A stretch of DNA of 64,000 bases, taken from Agaribacillus aureus (GTDB lineage: Bacteria; Bacteroidota; Bacteroidia; Cytophagales; Cyclobacteriaceae). Location: assembly GCA_030442055.1 (NCBI GenBank), contig JAUJEB010000001.1:1426001-1490000 (forward strand), in the 5' to 3' direction. Positions 54,858 to 63,325 of the stretch are shown here, piece after piece. Position numbers and translations under genes: made by a program. Below the pieces are notes generated by a model. The model saw only the letters and a list, made by a program, of their open reading frames with translations, searched no databases and was not told the DNA's origin. Every line of letters begins with the position of its first letter. Position 1 is the first letter of the stretch.

Positions 54858-54889
54858 CAAAAGTACCAAAAATTGGTAAAATATGCAAA
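54858..54889 (-). promoter_or_regulatory. Promoter and operator of the toxin-antitoxin operon
   Basis: On the minus strand a TTTG -33 element (54889-54886) is followed after exactly 20 bases by TACTTTTG (54865-54858), matching both Bacteroidota promoter elements. The palindrome TACCAA-AAA-TTGGTA (54864-54878) sits in the spacer and touches the -7 element, as expected of an autorepression site. The start codon lies 18 bases further. Confidence 0.75.
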
Positions 54890-54985
54890 CTAATTGCGCA
54901 TGACGATGTAGCTGTGCATTGCTTTTTAATTTGAAAATTTCCTGGGGTGGATTGGAAATGTTGTGAAAATCTTAAAAATCACACA

Positions 54986-55267
54986 ATGTTAAGTTTTATG
55001 AAAAAAAGCGAGTTCAAAAGTGTTAGCTTTCAGTTTATACCAATCTTCATTTTAGGATTATACTTTTGTTTTGATCCCAAAAGAAGCTACAGGTGCTTCA
55101 GAGTAATTCCTTATCCAAGGATGTGTTTAACCAAAGTAAACAACTCCTACATAATTACCGCAACCGTGTTTGACGCTTGCTCTTGCTCAAACTGTTGCCG
55201 CCCTCAAGAGAGAGAATTCAACTTTCCCAATCCGCGCTGGACCTTTATCAGATTGTCCAATCTTTAA
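54986..55267 (+). CDS. Possible small cysteine-rich hypothetical protein
   Basis: An open frame of about 94 residues (ATG at 54986; the longer reading starts at 54947). It has a hydrophobic segment VSFQFIPIFILGLYFCF and a cysteine-rich stretch FDACSCSNCC. It fills a gap between the TA pair and the DUF4375 gene and lies opposite to both. No family is recognised and it may be spurious. Confidence 0.3.
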   Translation: MLSFMKKSEFKSVSFQFIPIFILGLYFCFDPKRSYRCFRVIPYPRMCLTKVNNSYIITATVFDACSCSNCCRPQEREFNFPNPRWTFIRLSNL

Positions 55268-55290
55268 CTCAATGTACATTATCTGCGATT

Positions 55291-55863
55291 TCATCTCTCA
55301 AAGTCAGTTTTATTAGCTTTCACAAACTCAATTAATTGTCCAGCTATATTGTCCTCGTATTTATAAAAATCATTGTCGCAGGTTTCCCAAATCTCATCTG
55401 CTTTATCTTCAATCTGCTCTAAAATATCTTGTCGCTTGTCTCTATCTTTTGGAACCTCATTATCTGGAAATTGAGAATTAGCTTTTTTTACAATATCAGC
55501 CGTTTTATTTGCACCAATCTCAATTAATGCATCAACTGTTTCCTGACTAAAATCTCCGCTTGAGTTAAAGTAAAACTGATTGAATCCACCGTTGTTAATT
55601 TCTCTTTCCAGATTTTCAATTATGATAAAAGTCTGTTGCGACTTATTTAGTTTTTTAATGTCCTCGCAATAATCTGATTTTTCATTTAAATAATCGTCAA
55701 TTGCAATGATAATACTAGTCTCATCGCCCATTTTGAGAACCTTATCCAAATTGAATTTAGAGTCTTGCTTATTTTTCTTAAATAATCCCATATCATTTGG
55801 TTTATTGAAATTGACACAACTAATAAATCCAAGAGTCAATATTATTAGTTTCAATGATTGCAC
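55291..55863 (-). CDS. DUF4375 (DMP19-like) domain protein
   Basis: Protein of 190 residues with a hydrophobic N-terminus (LKLIILTLGFISC), possibly a lipoprotein signal. The domain has the features of DUF4375/DMP19: LEREINNGGFNQFYFNSSGD and VDALIEIGANKTADIV. The role of the family is unclear; such genes are often found in accessory regions. It is isolated on the minus strand. Confidence 0.75.
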   Translation of the reverse strand: MQSLKLIILTLGFISCVNFNKPNDMGLFKKNKQDSKFNLDKVLKMGDETSIIIAIDDYLNEKSDYCEDIKKLNKSQQTFIIIENLEREINNGGFNQFYFNSSGDFSQETVDALIEIGANKTADIVKKANSQFPDNEVPKDRDKRQDILEQIEDKADEIWETCDNDFYKYEDNIAGQLIEFVKANKTDFER

Positions 55864-56020
55864 AATGTTCTTTTAAGGCGCTACAACGCCAAGCTAAAAT
55901 CCGTAGCCTTGGCCCACCTAAATTTCATTAAAAGTATCCGATTCGGATTCACTTTGCAAGTAACTCATTAGCCTATGGATTTTTAGCGACTGTTACCCTC
56001 AGTTATTTACACCGATGGCG

Positions 56021-56047
56021 CGCGTTTCCGTTGCACTCAAACGCGTG
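56021..56047 (+). repeat. REP-like palindrome, locus A copy 1
   Basis: A 25-base core with arms CGCGTTT and AAACGCG around an 11-base centre (ccgttgcactc). The exact reverse complement is at 59753-59777, inverted relative to this copy. Confidence 0.75.
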
Positions 56048-56161
56048 CCCCATTCGATAAAAAACGCGGGCAAGAAACCTTTTCACTTTGGCAACTGCAG
56101 CGTCCCGGAATTTATATCTTTCCAACACCTCTCATAAATGCAGGGATTTGTGAAGGGTACG

Positions 56162-56205
56162 TTGAAATACCGCACGCGTTACGCTCCGCTAAACGCGGTA
56201 TCAAA
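56162..56205 (+). repeat. REP-like hairpin, locus A copy 2
   Basis: Left arm TTGAAATACCGCACGCGTT pairs imperfectly with the right arm AAACGCGGTATCAA. The left arm is repeated in the same orientation at 59721-59739 with one change. It lies directly downstream of the TlpA-like gene. Confidence 0.7.
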
Positions 56206-56212
56206 TACGCTC

Positions 56213-57706
56213 TTACCACACGTAGCTTTCATTTATTTCTTTCTCCAGTTGTTCTGTTTTTGATGGATAACTAGCCTGTTTATTGACAACATGTCCGCTT
56301 TCGTCAACTAAAAGATACCTCGGGTAGGTAAATGAACCATTATTGCCAAATCTGTCAATAATATCAGCTAATAACATTTCATTGGTCAGTATATGATACC
56401 CTTCTAAATCATAATATTTTATCATTCCTTTCCACACTTTTTCTTTGCTATTATTTCCTTCGCATATGTAAAGGGTTGTGATGTTTTTGGACTTAAACAA
56501 TTCCGTTGACTTGTTCTTTTGCTGAAATTCCCTCTTACATGGCCCACACCAGGTACCCCAAATATCTACAAAAACTTTTTTCCCTTGTAGAGTATTAACA
56601 AGTTCATCAAAAGTATTAATGTGCTGATAGTTTTCTATAAGCTTGATTTTTTTATTAATGGTGGGATCCGCAAGTTTGTTATGAAAATCGATTATTGGTT
56701 GTACGGAGGCGGTCAAATGGTTGGTGTAGCTGCTATTTGGATATTCTTTATTGAAATAATTGTAGGCTTCAATTAGTTTTTTAGAGTTGTCTTTGTTTTG
56801 CCAGCAGTTGAAGAATATATATGATGAAACATAATATTCAAGTATGTTTCCTTTGAGATATTTTTCGGCTGCAAGAATCTGGTCCTTATATATATCTCCG
56901 CTTCCATATTTTCTTTTAAGTTCCTCGGCGTTAAATCCGTTGGATATCAATTGGTTAAAATGTATAAAATTATTGGTCAAAGCGTAAACCCAGGGGGAGC
57001 GAATATGATCGGATTCATTTAATTTTAGCATTTTGAATTTTTCACCCCACAGATCTTTTGCTACGTTTATTCCATATACATTTTTTTCAGAAAAATACTT
57101 TTTAAGGAAAAATACAGCGACCCTGGCTTCCAAAGCCAGATAATAACTTTTCCTATCCAATATGGCCAGTTCGTAAAAGGGACGTGAAATATCGCCATTT
57201 TTCAATAGTTTATCGAACTCCGAAATCTCTTTTTTCTCAATCTCTTTTATTTTTGAAGGTATTTCAGACAGAATGGAATCGTTCAAAAAAGCCTTGAGTC
57301 CACTCCAGATATGAAAATCTGGTGCAGGCATTGTGTTATAGAAGTTTTGACCTGTACTGTCCTCTGAAATCACCTGGAACTTTCTTTGATTTATTTCAGG
57401 TTCAATGTTAACGTCATAGGTTTTGCCAGGTTCAACCAACAAAATACCACTGGCTTTTCTGGGCACATATATAGTTACAAACGACGGTTTGTCAACATTC
57501 ATTTTTATTTGAAATCTTCCGGCGGAGTCAGTTGTTATAGATCTCTTGTTTCCATAAAACCATTTCCCGCCAATGGGGGTTGTAAATTCAACCTTTTCCG
57601 GATGTCGGCTATTGACTTTTCCGTTGATGGTTATGCCTTCCTGCTTTTTGGAACAATTAAAAAGTCCAACAACCAGAAGTATTAAAATTATTCCTTTTAT
57701 TCTCAT
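56213..57706 (-). CDS. TlpA-like thioredoxin-fold lipoprotein
   Basis: Lipoprotein of about 497 residues. Starting at the ATG 57704-57706 places the signal MRIKGIILILLVVGLFNC correctly; longer starts at 57715 or 57739 exist. An N-terminal DUF4369-like beta domain (about 25-115: ITINGKVNSRHPEKVEF) and a long helical middle precede a C-terminal thioredoxin domain (about 355-490). The redox motif is WGTWCGPCKREF. It likely acts in periplasmic or outer-membrane disulfide reduction. It is flanked by the REP-like repeat loci. Confidence 0.88.
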   Translation of the reverse strand: MRIKGIILILLVVGLFNCSKKQEGITINGKVNSRHPEKVEFTTPIGGKWFYGNKRSITTDSAGRFQIKMNVDKPSFVTIYVPRKASGILLVEPGKTYDVNIEPEINQRKFQVISEDSTGQNFYNTMPAPDFHIWSGLKAFLNDSILSEIPSKIKEIEKKEISEFDKLLKNGDISRPFYELAILDRKSYYLALEARVAVFFLKKYFSEKNVYGINVAKDLWGEKFKMLKLNESDHIRSPWVYALTNNFIHFNQLISNGFNAEELKRKYGSGDIYKDQILAAEKYLKGNILEYYVSSYIFFNCWQNKDNSKKLIEAYNYFNKEYPNSSYTNHLTASVQPIIDFHNKLADPTINKKIKLIENYQHINTFDELVNTLQGKKVFVDIWGTWCGPCKREFQQKNKSTELFKSKNITTLYICEGNNSKEKVWKGMIKYYDLEGYHILTNEMLLADIIDRFGNNGSFTYPRYLLVDESGHVVNKQASYPSKTEQLEKEINESYVW

Positions 57707-57800
57707 TTTAGTCATTATGTATGGTGAGGTTTCCGGCATGGGTGTAGTTTGGCTTAGCCATTGGCTTTATGCAGCTATGACCTATCCAATTGTTGTGCAT

Positions 57801-58280
57801 TCATTCTTTCAGGATCAGTTTCGTGCCAAAATAGAAACCTTCTCCATCGCACTGAATCATTCCTTCACACTCAGATACGAAGATTTGCATTAATTCACCA
57901 TTTACATCATATCCATCATCGTCAATGTCTGATATAGGTAGCTGATTACACAAGATAAACTTAGTTTTCTCTAATTGCGTTAGGACTTTTTTCTTGCTCA
58001 AACTGAATAATCCCGGTTTTCCAATGGTCTCTTTAAATTCTTCAATTTCTTCTTCGGCTAACCCATCAGAATTTTCAAGTTGGTTAAGCTCTACCAGAAT
58101 TGGGAGTTTCCCATCTTTATAATTTAACTCAAAATTTGCCCAGTCTTCTGATTCCAGTTCGTCCGGGTTGAGGTTTGAAGTAACCGAATATCCAAATGAG
58201 TTTAAATTATCTAAGATTTGCTTTACGCTTGGTCTGTTATTCGCTTTGCAGAAAACTCTTGTGAAATAACCCATATTCAA
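57801..58280 (-). CDS. Hypothetical acidic protein
   Basis: Protein of 159 residues with no signal or membrane segment. It begins NMGYFTRVFCKANNRPS and is rich in Asp/Glu. Its size and acidity resemble immunity-type or small cytosolic proteins of accessory regions, but no family is recognised. It lies between the TlpA-like gene and the DinB gene on the same strand. Confidence 0.65.
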   Translation of the reverse strand: MNMGYFTRVFCKANNRPSVKQILDNLNSFGYSVTSNLNPDELESEDWANFELNYKDGKLPILVELNQLENSDGLAEEEIEEFKETIGKPGLFSLSKKKVLTQLEKTKFILCNQLPISDIDDDGYDVNGELMQIFVSECEGMIQCDGEGFYFGTKLILKE

Positions 58281-58390
58281 TGCTCTTTAATGATCTGCAA
58301 CAATTGGCTATACGCCACATGGTTGAGCTTATTTTTATTATACCTGCTTTCAAATACTCCCACTGTCAGTTGGCAGTTACCTTAACATGA

Positions 58391-58882
58391 TTATAAATCA
58401 ATTTTTGTTTGGGAAACCCATTTAGGGGCATCGTTTATTCCCTGACGCAATAGCAAATTTAATTGCGCTGCGTGATGTTGCACATGGCGCATATTATAAA
58501 GCAACATTTCAAGCATGGAGTAGTTTCGATATCCGTCTGCCCAACGCTTGTTAAGAATTTCTTGTGTCAAGGTCGAAATCAGGACACGGCATTTATTTCT
58601 GTTTGCCTGTAAATATGAAATTAATTCCTCTTTGCTGTAGGTCCTGTCAGGCATGGCGCCGGAAGGATCAAATTCTGAAAGCGTAAAGGGTGAGGGCGGC
58701 GAAAACGTATCCGGTTCCAGTGTCAGGTAATAATCCAGGTAGAACAAACAATGGTATGCGTTATACCAAAATTTGGTATCTGTATCCCACATTTCATTGG
58801 GGCATAATGTTATGGCGTTTTCAAGCATGTCAATGCTGGCCCCGAATTGTTTCCATAGAATTTCTTTTAGGTCTTTGTCCAT
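58391..58882 (-). CDS. DinB-fold metal-dependent protein
   Basis: Four-helix-bundle protein of 163 residues. It shows WYNAYHCLFYLDYYL and MRHVQHHAAQLNLLLRQG, with the His residues that form the DinB/YfiT metal site. Family members include thiol transferases for bacillithiol or similar cofactors, but this one has no defined substrate. Located in the accessory stretch between the REP-like loci. Confidence 0.85.
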   Translation of the reverse strand: MDKDLKEILWKQFGASIDMLENAITLCPNEMWDTDTKFWYNAYHCLFYLDYYLTLEPDTFSPPSPFTLSEFDPSGAMPDRTYSKEELISYLQANRNKCRVLISTLTQEILNKRWADGYRNYSMLEMLLYNMRHVQHHAAQLNLLLRQGINDAPKWVSQTKIDL

Positions 58883-59095
58883 GTTTTTGTTTTTAGCTGA
58901 AAAAATTAATAAATGTTCAATTTAGTTTGAATGCCTTATGTAGTTCTTGAGTAATAAGCTACATTAACTTTCGATCACATGTTCATTGTGACGCTTAATT
59001 TTTTTGCTATTGTATCGGATTTATATTTCCGTTTCAAGCCACTCAGCAATGGCAGTTTTTAATCAAAAGTGATGTTCAAATTTTTTAAATCATTG

Positions 59096-59692
59096 TTACT
59101 CTCTTTTTGGAATGAACTTTACCATGTCACTTATGATTTCCCCCTCATAAAGATTGGAAAACTTTTCAACTGACTTAGCAAAAAGTTCTTTTTTATCCGT
59201 TTTTATATAATGCTTGATAATATGTTGTGAATTTATTCCATCAAACCGTATTGCCTGATAGCTTATTTGAAGGGCCATGGATCTATCGTCCTGGCAGTAA
59301 ATAAGGAGATCATATATTCGACCATTGAGTATTATCCTGTTTTTTTCCTTTGGACCAACGGACACGAAGTCATTTGAAAATCTATAAGAAGGTTTTTTTG
59401 GCGCTTGTAATTCAAAAGTTTCTACGCCACAGCCTTTGGTATCACCTTGATCGAGGTGGATTGAGAAGTAGTCAATTTTTTCATTAAACGCATCTTTTGG
59501 TTTTAAGAGAAGAATCGTATCTGAGGAGTGATTAACAATGTCGGCTTCTATCTGTAAGTAATCATTTTTAATGACGGTTTTTGCCGTATCCAGTTGAATA
59601 TAGACCGATCTTGAATCCTTTGTGTTAACGGATGACACTTTGCAACTACAAGTGACCAGGATGACAATAGTTAAAAGATAAAGCTTTTGCAT
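59096..59692 (-). CDS. Hypothetical lipoprotein
   Basis: Predicted lipoprotein of about 198 residues. The ATG at 59690-59692 gives the signal MQKLYLLTIVILVTCSC; a longer reading starts at 59734 but would bury the signal and run into the REP-like repeat. The mature part is beta-rich (TAKTVIKNDYLQIEADIVNH, IRFDGINSQHIIKHYI). No family recognised. Confidence 0.65.
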   Translation of the reverse strand: MQKLYLLTIVILVTCSCKVSSVNTKDSRSVYIQLDTAKTVIKNDYLQIEADIVNHSSDTILLLKPKDAFNEKIDYFSIHLDQGDTKGCGVETFELQAPKKPSYRFSNDFVSVGPKEKNRIILNGRIYDLLIYCQDDRSMALQISYQAIRFDGINSQHIIKHYIKTDKKELFAKSVEKFSNLYEGEIISDMVKFIPKRE

Positions 59693-59720
59693 TGTAATGT
59701 TAAGTTTAGCCATCTTTTCA

Positions 59721-59779
59721 TTGAAATACCACACGCGTTACTCCCGATCACGCGCGTTTGAGTGCAACGGAAACGCGTG
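59721..59779 (+). repeat. REP-like repeat locus B
   Basis: Contains TTGAAATACC then ACACGCGTTAC (59721-59741), matching the arm at 56162. It also holds at 59753-59777 the exact reverse complement of the 25-base element at 56021-56045. Locus B therefore joins both elements seen separately at locus A. Confidence 0.75.
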
Positions 59780-59963
59780 CTATCAAAATTTTATTTAATG
59801 CTCTATAACTATTAGCTATACACCACAATGTGATGCATATATATTTTAAAAACCTTAATCTAATGGATTTTTAATATAATTCGTAGGCGTAGGGCTGCAT
59901 GCGTATAAATCTTTGTTGTCTTCCCCTAACTATGCCCCAAAAGAAACTAAATGTACCTCAGTT

Positions 59964-60404
59964 CTATGGCTCACGGCCGTCTGCTATACAAATTACTTCA
60001 ATCCGATTGCAAGGTCTTCCTTCTAAATAATAATTTAGGCGTATTTTCAATGGAAATTCTGTAGTGTCGTTATTAAATATTATCTGCTTAGGACTCACGG
60101 TTTCGTCAACCATTTCTAATCCATGTATGTATCCAGCCAGGAATCTTTCATCATTTATCATAACAATCCAGCCTCCACAACAGCTACATCGAGTGCGATC
60201 ATAGCCAATCACTGTAGCCTCGGTTCTACATCCAGGGATCGATCTATATTGGGGGACGCATGAAGATATAATAAATATTAAAAGTAATACCCCCACAGTA
60301 ATATTAACGGATTTGAAATATGGTTTACCCACTGATAATCGCTTAAAAATGTGCATTGGATCAACATTTAGTAGCATTTCAAAAATTACTAACAAAAAGC
60401 CCAA
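59964..60404 (-). CDS. Hypothetical lipoprotein with Cys-Cys motif
   Basis: About 146 residues from the first ATG; the internal Met at 60354-60356 may be the real start (about 130 residues). A hydrophobic segment VNITVGVLLLIFIISSC looks like a lipoprotein signal. The mature part has GYDRTRCSCCGGWIV. It is alone in the accessory region and no family was recognised. Confidence 0.55.
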   Translation of the reverse strand: MGFLLVIFEMLLNVDPMHIFKRLSVGKPYFKSVNITVGVLLLIFIISSCVPQYRSIPGCRTEATVIGYDRTRCSCCGGWIVMINDERFLAGYIHGLEMVDETVSPKQIIFNNDTTEFPLKIRLNYYLEGRPCNRIEVICIADGREP

Positions 60405-60492
60405 ACCTTAAAGGACTGATGCAAAAAATAGTATAGCAAAAAATCAGATCGATATCTCACCAACTTAGTTTACCCGCTATTAAACAAAAATC

Positions 60493-61218
60493 CTAATTAC
60501 GCTGCCCAAACACCTTTTTCAACAATTCGGTAGTTCTAGCCACCGGATTGGCCCGGATGTTGGCTTCTTCCTCTGCGATCAATAAAAACAATCCATCAAT
60601 CGCTTTTTCAGTAGCATAGGCATCCAGGTCTGGGTTTACTTTCTTCACCAATGGAATTTTATTGTACCTGGTAACCAGGTCACCATAATATTTGGTAGCG
60701 CTCACTTTTTGCAGCGCATTGTGAATGATCGGTTGAAACTTCTGGGTAAGCTGCGTAGAAGTCGTCCTTTTTAAATATTGTGTAGCAGCATCCTGTTCTC
60801 CTTTAAGAATACCCCAGGCATCCTCTATCGTCATGGATTTAATGGCTGCCACAAATATCGGTTTGGCCTCCTTCGCAGCCTCCTCTGCCCCACGGTTGAG
60901 GGTTTTTATAAATTTATCGACCTCACCGCCTAACCCGATGTCTCTAAGTGTATTTTCTACTTTCTTAGCTTCCGGAGGAAAAGGGATTTTGATCTTTGGG
61001 TTTAAAAAATAACCATCCAACGCCGACGCTTTGCCTGCGCCTTTGCTGATACCATTGATCAAAGCTTCTTTCAATCCTCGCCCCACCTCCTCGGTAGTCA
61101 ACGGGGTGTTTGCTGAGCCCAGCAAGTCACCTACTGTTTGCGAAAATTGTTGCTGCGTACAACCAACCAATAAAATGATGCATACCATCCACCCTTTACC
61201 ACTTTTAATTTTATCCAT
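60493..61218 (-). CDS. DUF4197 lipoprotein
   Basis: Lipoprotein of 241 residues with signal GWMVCIILLVGC. The mature protein is helical and matches the DUF4197 family: GLKEALINGISKGAGKA, FLNPKIKIPFPPEAKKVE, ALSMNR-like stretch FIKTLNRGAEEAAKEA and MTIEDAWGILKGEQDAAT. The role of the family is unknown. It is a single gene between the accessory stretch and the sigma operon. Confidence 0.88.
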   Translation of the reverse strand: MDKIKSGKGWMVCIILLVGCTQQQFSQTVGDLLGSANTPLTTEEVGRGLKEALINGISKGAGKASALDGYFLNPKIKIPFPPEAKKVENTLRDIGLGGEVDKFIKTLNRGAEEAAKEAKPIFVAAIKSMTIEDAWGILKGEQDAATQYLKRTTSTQLTQKFQPIIHNALQKVSATKYYGDLVTRYNKIPLVKKVNPDLDAYATEKAIDGLFLLIAEEEANIRANPVARTTELLKKVFGQRN

Positions 61219-61360
61219 GAACGTAAGTTATTTTATCTCAAAATTATTTTTAATCATAAAACGAAAACCTTGCCAATTTTTGTTTATTCCCTGCGATTAA
61301 AACAGGTATTTTGATTTATAGCATGGTTGCCGGGTCATTGTTTCAGCTAAAAATAAGGAA

Positions 61361-61394
61361 TTTGAGTATTAATAATAATCGTAAATTACTCAAA
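61361..61394 (-). terminator. Weak hairpin at the end of the sigma/anti-sigma operon
   Basis: TTTGAGTA (61361-61368) pairs with TACTCAAA (61387-61394), overlapping the stop codon region, with an 18-base loop. On the minus strand no clear T-run follows. Confidence 0.3.
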
Positions 61395-62727
61395 GATGGT
61401 ACGTCAATCCAAAATTCAGGCTTAAGTTATTAGGTTTGATGTAAACCGGGGAGGTTTCATTTTCATTGATAAAAGAAGCATAATTAAACGTCGGCTGTAT
61501 GGTTAAATCAAAGCGGCGGGACAAACGGTAGTCCATTTTATAAAATACCGAAAGGTAGGAGAAATAATTTCTCAGCCCGATGTCTTCGGTCTCAAAGTCA
61601 GTCCTGGCGTTATTCTCGAGGTTCCTGTGAACTGCAATATTCCCCCCAACAGATTGCTCAATGGTTCTGCCTTTGAATAACAAAAGCGCTGCCCCCAATT
61701 GAATGCCCAGCTCTCTTCTGTTAAAGGTCACCGTACGATCGTTTTCGATAAACTCGGGTCTTGTAGTAAAACTTAAGCCCTCGGCATCTGAGGGGGTGGT
61801 ATGGTAACCGGAAATAGTCCTTTCGGTAAAATTAAAGGACTCATTGGCCCACCCATAGATGACACCCAGTGAGAATTCAAGGTTTTGCCGATACCTAAAA
61901 GCGCCACCAACGGCAGTTTTATAGCCGACTCTTTCTCCCGAAACCGGGTTGCGATCTTCCAAATTACCTACTATCAAATCGTCGGATTTATTGGTTTCCA
62001 AATTGTGATAAAACATGCTTGGAATCGCCATGGCAAATAACTCAAACCTGTTTGAGCGCTTGGGAATAACTGTTTCCTCTTGTGAAAAAGGTGCTTTCTG
62101 CAATACAGGTGCTAAAACTCCTGTCACTTGCTTTTTGTTATGGTGCGGAAGTAGCGACAGGTCAGGTTTTTTAAGCATAATCCTACCCTCAGACGTTCTT
62201 GACTCATAACTTATGTCCTCCCCGGGTGTATTTACATCGGTTGGCAAGGCATCAGCTGCGGCGCCGGTAGTGAATTGACCGGGTCTGCTTTTCTCCGGAT
62301 TACCCGTCCTGTTAGCTGCCAGTGTTTTTTGTTCCTCCTTCACCTGTCGTGGCTGCTGCTTTTTAACCGTCAATGGCTGCGAATTCTTTTTTTCTATTTG
62401 ATCGGATTTTTCAGCGATCTGATTGATCAGATCGGTACTGGGATCGGTTTTTTGAATATCTTGCCCACCATCTGTCTTGATAATTTTTTCACTTGTTCCG
62501 GCGGTAACATTATCTTGAAATACCGGTGGGCGAAGCAACAAAAATATGGTGGCGGACAAGGATAGTATGACTATCAGGGTCGAAAGTCTTTGATGAAACG
62601 CTATTTTTCGATCCCGTTTTAACTCCTGGTGAATATGATTCCAGGCTTCGGTTGGCGGGGACGCTTCAAATTCTTCCAGTTGATTTTTTAAGATTCGATT
62701 CAGGTGATTATCATCCATACCTTTCAA
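61390..62727 (-). CDS. Anti-sigma factor fused to an outer-membrane beta-barrel
   Basis: Protein of 445 residues whose parts belong to both membranes. A short cytosolic domain (about 1-48: DDNHLNRILKNQLEEFEA and PPTEAWNHI) is followed by one inner-membrane helix (about 49-66). A polar linker rich in Gln, Lys, Thr and Pro (about 70-220) crosses the periplasm. A C-terminal domain (about 225-445) of alternating aromatic strands ends LSLNFGLTYHL like a porin. This layout matches the dual membrane-spanning anti-sigma (Dma) proteins described in Bacteroides. It overlaps the sigma gene by 17 bp. Sigma binding is inferred. Confidence 0.75.
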   Translation of the reverse strand: MKGMDDNHLNRILKNQLEEFEASPPTEAWNHIHQELKRDRKIAFHQRLSTLIVILSLSATIFLLLRPPVFQDNVTAGTSEKIIKTDGGQDIQKTDPSTDLINQIAEKSDQIEKKNSQPLTVKKQQPRQVKEEQKTLAANRTGNPEKSRPGQFTTGAAADALPTDVNTPGEDISYESRTSEGRIMLKKPDLSLLPHHNKKQVTGVLAPVLQKAPFSQEETVIPKRSNRFELFAMAIPSMFYHNLETNKSDDLIVGNLEDRNPVSGERVGYKTAVGGAFRYRQNLEFSLGVIYGWANESFNFTERTISGYHTTPSDAEGLSFTTRPEFIENDRTVTFNRRELGIQLGAALLLFKGRTIEQSVGGNIAVHRNLENNARTDFETEDIGLRNYFSYLSVFYKMDYRLSRRFDLTIQPTFNYASFINENETSPVYIKPNNLSLNFGLTYHL

Positions 62728-63262
62728 ATTTAGTGATACCCAGACCTTCGAGCTTTCGCTTTAAATAAGCTTTAGCCCGGCTTAATTGAGATTTTGAGGT
62801 ATTCTCGGAAATATCCACCAATTTGGCGATCTCTTTATGGGTATAACCCTCGATCACATATAGTTGGAAAACAATTTTATACCCATCGGGCATATTATGG
62901 ATGATTTCCAGTAAACGCTCACTATCTATGTCGCTTAAAATATTTTCATAAACGTTGCTTTCACAATCAATTTCATAAATGTTGTCAAAAGAAATTTTAT
63001 TCTTTCTTCTATAATGGTTAATGGCCGTATTAATGGTCAGGTGTTTCATCCAGCGCTCCAGGTATTCGGGCTTCCTGACATTTTTGATATTTTTAAAAAT
63101 CTTAATGAAAGACTCCTGAAATACATCTTCCGCCTCTTCCCTTTTGCCCGTATACCGGATGCAAAGTCCCATAAGTCGGTTTTTATATTTTTCATACAAA
63201 AACTTTTGAGCCTTCTCATCATTTTTCTTGCATGCATATATAAGTTCCGGGTTGTTATACAT
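62711..63262 (-). CDS. ECF-type RNA polymerase sigma factor
   Basis: Extracytoplasmic-function sigma-70 factor of 183 residues. Region 2 shows LYEKYKNRLMGLCIRYTGKR, AEDVFQESFIKIFK and ERWMKHLTINTAINHYRR. Region 4 shows MPDGYKIVFQLYVIEGYTHKEIA with the helix-turn-helix VDISENTSKSQLSRAKAYL. It probably acts with the overlapping anti-sigma/barrel protein. The start codon lies only 8 bases after a strong hairpin at 63271-63297. Confidence 0.94.
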   Translation of the reverse strand: MYNNPELIYACKKNDEKAQKFLYEKYKNRLMGLCIRYTGKREEAEDVFQESFIKIFKNIKNVRKPEYLERWMKHLTINTAINHYRRKNKISFDNIYEIDCESNVYENILSDIDSERLLEIIHNMPDGYKIVFQLYVIEGYTHKEIAKLVDISENTSKSQLSRAKAYLKRKLEGLGITKFERYG

Positions 63263-63297
63263 AAAAAAAAGTAAAAAGCCATTAAATGGCTTTTTAC
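63263..63297 (-). terminator. Strong hairpin between the Ig-repeat gene and the sigma gene
   Basis: A perfect 13-bp palindrome (GTAAAAAGCCATT and AATGGCTTTTTAC, 63271-63297) around one base. On the minus strand it is followed by eight T, then the sigma start codon. It is an intrinsic terminator for the gene upstream. Because it runs into the sigma start it may also affect sigma translation. Confidence 0.8.
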
Positions 63298-63325
63298 ATT
63301 ATCTAAATGTTTGAAAATAGCTTCG

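Larger units (their letters stand above)
55864..56212. other. 349-bp intergenic region with palindromic repeats
   Basis: No gene is supported. It carries two REP-like palindromes (56021-56047 and 56162-56205). They share sequence with the repeat locus at 59721-59779. Confidence 0.7.

Noticed and set aside
56021-59779. Insertion sequence with terminal inverted repeats
   Set aside because: No transposase gene or target-site duplication was seen; the palindromic form fits REP-like elements better.
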